Shown in pieces: positions 6,832 through 8,253 of a DNA stretch of 8,253 nucleotides. Each line of letters starts with the position of its first letter. Within the stretch, counting starts at the first letter, position 1. Origin of the DNA: Bacillota bacterium (lineage in GTDB: Bacteria > Bacillota > Clostridia > Oscillospirales > Acutalibacteraceae); contig JAEWRF010000113.1 in assembly GCA_023460155.1 (NCBI GenBank), forward strand, positions 1 to 8,253, written 5' to 3'. Under the pieces are notes generated by a model, which was given only the letters and a program-made list of their open reading frames with translations, was not told the origin of the DNA and did no database searches. Position numbers and translations under genes: made by a program.

Positions 6832-7608
6832 TTAAATCGCTTGTTGATAGCCGGAGTTCCAGCCTGCGCCCCCGGAGGGGTGGATTCTCGCCAGAAAACG
6901 CCTCGTGCGCTCTTCCCGGGCGTGGGAGAAAATGTCTTCCGGACTCCCCTCCTCCACGACCGTTCCCTCGTCCATAAAGACGACCCGGCTGGAAACTTCG
7001 CGGGCGAACTGCATTTCGTGGGTTACCACAATCATTGTGATGCCTTCCTTTGCGATTCCCTTGATGACGTCCAGAACTTCCCCGACCAGTTCCGGGTCAA
7101 GCGCCGAAGTCGGTTCGTCGAAAAGGATCACCTCCGGGTTCAGCGCCAGGGCCCTCGCGATTCCGACGCGCTGCTGCTGTCCCCCGGAAATTTCGTTCGG
7201 GTAGACGTTCAGCTTATCGGCGAGCCCGACGCGTTCCAGATAGGTCAGGCTGATTTCCCGCGCCAGAGTCCGGGGCTTTTTCTGCACAGTGATCAGGCCT
7301 TCCATCACATTTTCCAGAACCGTTTTGTTTGCGAAAAGGTTATAGTGCTGGAATACCATAGCGGTTCTGCGGCGAATGTTCAGAATTTCGTTTTTGGTCG
7401 GACGGCTGCCCCGGACGGTGCAGTCCCCGATGGAGATTTCGCCGTCGTCCGGACGTTCCAGAAAGTTGACGCAACGCAGCAGCGTTGTTTTTCCCATTCC
7501 GCTCGGTCCCATGATGACAACGACCTCCCCTTTTTCCACTGCGAGGTCCACGCCCTTCAGCACAGCGTTGGCGCCAAAGGATTTCCGGAGATTTCTCACC
7601 TGTACCAT
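6832..7608 (-). CDS. Amino-acid ABC transporter ATP-binding protein
   Basis: Cytoplasmic ATPase (GlnQ/HisP/TcyN type) that powers the importer encoded three genes downstream, 258 aa. Walker A is GPSGMGKTT (34-42), the Q-loop is VFQHYNLF (85-92), the ABC signature is SGGQQQR (141-147), Walker B is ILFDEP (161-166), the D-loop is SALD (168-171) and the switch histidine is H197 in VVTHEM. All catalytic motifs are intact. The last 13 or so residues form a Gly/Ser-rich tail beyond the usual RFLARI end of this family. The ATG start has GGGAG 8 nt upstream. It is the first gene of the run and is parted from its own permeases and binding protein by the two nitrogenase-like genes. No other transporter components are seen in the window, so I assign it to the downstream permeases. 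No clear promoter is visible before it. Confidence 0.95.
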   Translation of the reverse strand: MVQVRNLRKSFGANAVLKGVDLAVEKGEVVVIMGPSGMGKTTLLRCVNFLERPDDGEISIGDCTVRGSRPTKNEILNIRRRTAMVFQHYNLFANKTVLENVMEGLITVQKKPRTLAREISLTYLERVGLADKLNVYPNEISGGQQQRVGIARALALNPEVILFDEPTSALDPELVGEVLDVIKGIAKEGITMIVVTHEMQFAREVSSRVVFMDEGTVVEEGSPEDIFSHAREERTRRFLARIHPSGGAGWNSGYQQAI

Positions 7609-7675
7609 AAAAATTTCTCCCTTCTTTTTGAACTGTGAGCCGCGGGCCGCGCAGGCCTACCGGTAAAATAGGTGC

Positions 7676-7723
7676 AAAAAAAGGAGGCTGCGCAGCGCCC
7701 CTTTCGGTGCATGCCCAACCTCC
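7676..7723 (-). terminator. Intrinsic terminator after the O-acetylhomoserine sulfhydrylase gene
   Basis: On the minus strand GGAGGTTG (7716-7723) pairs with CAGCCTCC (7683-7690), 8 bp with one G-U pair, followed by seven T (7676-7682). The 25-nt interior can fold further around a GAAA tetraloop (GCACC-GAAA-GGGGC, one mismatch). It starts about 35 nt after the stop codon. It separates the upstream gene from the ABC/nitrogenase-like run; since no promoter is evident between it and the ATPase gene, some read-through is possible. Confidence 0.75.
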
Positions 7724-7757
7724 GGATTTCCGGTCAGTCCCGTTGTTCCGCCACCAA

Positions 7758-8253
7758 TCACTTTGACGCGGCGGCCTGAAATGCCTGCTCCAGATCTCGG
7801 ATCAGATCGTCCGGATCTTCCAGGCCGATGGAAAGCCGGATCGTTTCCGGCGCGATGCCGGCCAGAGCCTGTTCCTCCGGCGTAAGCTCCGCATGGGTTG
7901 ATTTCGGTGCATTTGTGACAAGGGAACGCGCGTCCCCGATATTCTGGTGATAGTGAAAAATTTTAAGGCTGTCAATAAAGGTATTGCTCTGCTCCTCCGT
8001 TCCATTGTAGCCGAAGGTAAAAACGGCTCCCGCCCCTTTGGGGAGGTATTTCTGCGCCAGCTTTCTGTAAGGGCTCCCCTCCGCCTCCGGATGCTTCACC
8101 CATTTCACCTGACGGTTCGACTGCAGGTATCGGACGATTTTCTCCGTGTTCGAAATCTGCCGCTTCACGCGCTCCGAAAGAGTTTCCAACCCGATGAGGG
8201 TAAGGTACGCGTTGAACGGGCTGAGGATGGAGCCGAGATAGGCGGCGTAAACC
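7758..8253 (-). CDS. metY: O-acetylhomoserine aminocarboxypropyltransferase (sulfhydrylase), C-terminal part, cut by the window edge
   Basis: PLP-dependent cytosolic enzyme joining O-acetylhomoserine with sulfide (to homocysteine) or methanethiol (to methionine). Only about 165 C-terminal residues lie in the window; the frame stays open to the right edge, and the PLP lysine would be upstream of it. The visible part reads GSILSPFNAYLTLIGLETL, the very typical sulfhydrylase segment. It continues with VKHPEAEGSPYRKLAQKYLP, then FHYHQNIGDARSLVTNAPKSTHAEL and RLSIGLEDPDDLIRDLEQAF. The histidine-rich stretch and the longer form set it apart from the cystathionine-type enzyme at the other end of the window, although both belong to the same superfamily. 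It ends in TGA and is followed by an intrinsic terminator. Position directly upstream of the transporter/nitrogenase-like run suggests a shared sulfur-assimilation role. Confidence 0.9.
   Translation of the reverse strand, partial: VYAAYLGSILSPFNAYLTLIGLETLSERVKRQISNTEKIVRYLQSNRQVKWVKHPEAEGSPYRKLAQKYLPKGAGAVFTFGYNGTEEQSNTFIDSLKIFHYHQNIGDARSLVTNAPKSTHAELTPEEQALAGIAPETIRLSIGLEDPDDLIRDLEQAFQAAASK

Overview
The window comes from a moderate-to-high-GC member of the Bacillota, most likely an anaerobic clostridium of the Oscillospiraceae/Ruminococcaceae type. I infer this from the methionine-type T-box leader, strong GGAGG-type ribosome binding sites, frequent TTG starts, a lipoprotein solute-binding protein, and the pairing of nitrogenase-like genes with amino-acid metabolism. 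All supported genes lie on the minus strand, so transcription runs from high to low coordinates.

In transcription order: (1) the C-terminal part of an O-acetylhomoserine sulfhydrylase, cut by the right edge and followed by an intrinsic terminator; (2) a six-gene run consisting of an amino-acid ABC ATPase, a nitrogenase component 1 alpha-like (NifD-type) protein, a beta-like (NifK-type) protein, a lipoprotein solute-binding protein and two ABC permeases; (3) a short intergenic stretch with overlapping inverted repeats; (4) a consensus sigma-A promoter and a T-box riboswitch whose specifier codon reads AUG (Met), followed by a trans-sulfuration PLP enzyme (cystathionine gamma-synthase/lyase family).

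The nitrogenase-like pair is the point of interest. It is inserted inside the transporter operon, between the ATPase gene and the genes for the rest of the transporter. Both subunits keep all six P-cluster cysteine positions, and the alpha-like subunit keeps the cofactor cysteine (Cys275 of Azotobacter NifD). The cofactor histidine (His442), the catalytic His195 and the homocitrate lysine appear to be replaced. No NifH-type reductase, NifB or other nif gene is present. This is therefore unlikely to be a dinitrogenase.

With a Met-controlled trans-sulfuration gene on one side and O-acetylhomoserine sulfhydrylase on the other, the best working model is sulfur salvage. The transporter would import a polar, amino-acid-like organosulfur compound. 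The nitrogenase-like enzyme would reductively cleave a C-S bond, by analogy with methylthio-alkane reductase (MarHDK). The released methanethiol or sulfide would then be built into methionine or cysteine by the flanking PLP enzymes. The gene families and the RNA element are read directly from sequence; the substrate and reaction are inference.
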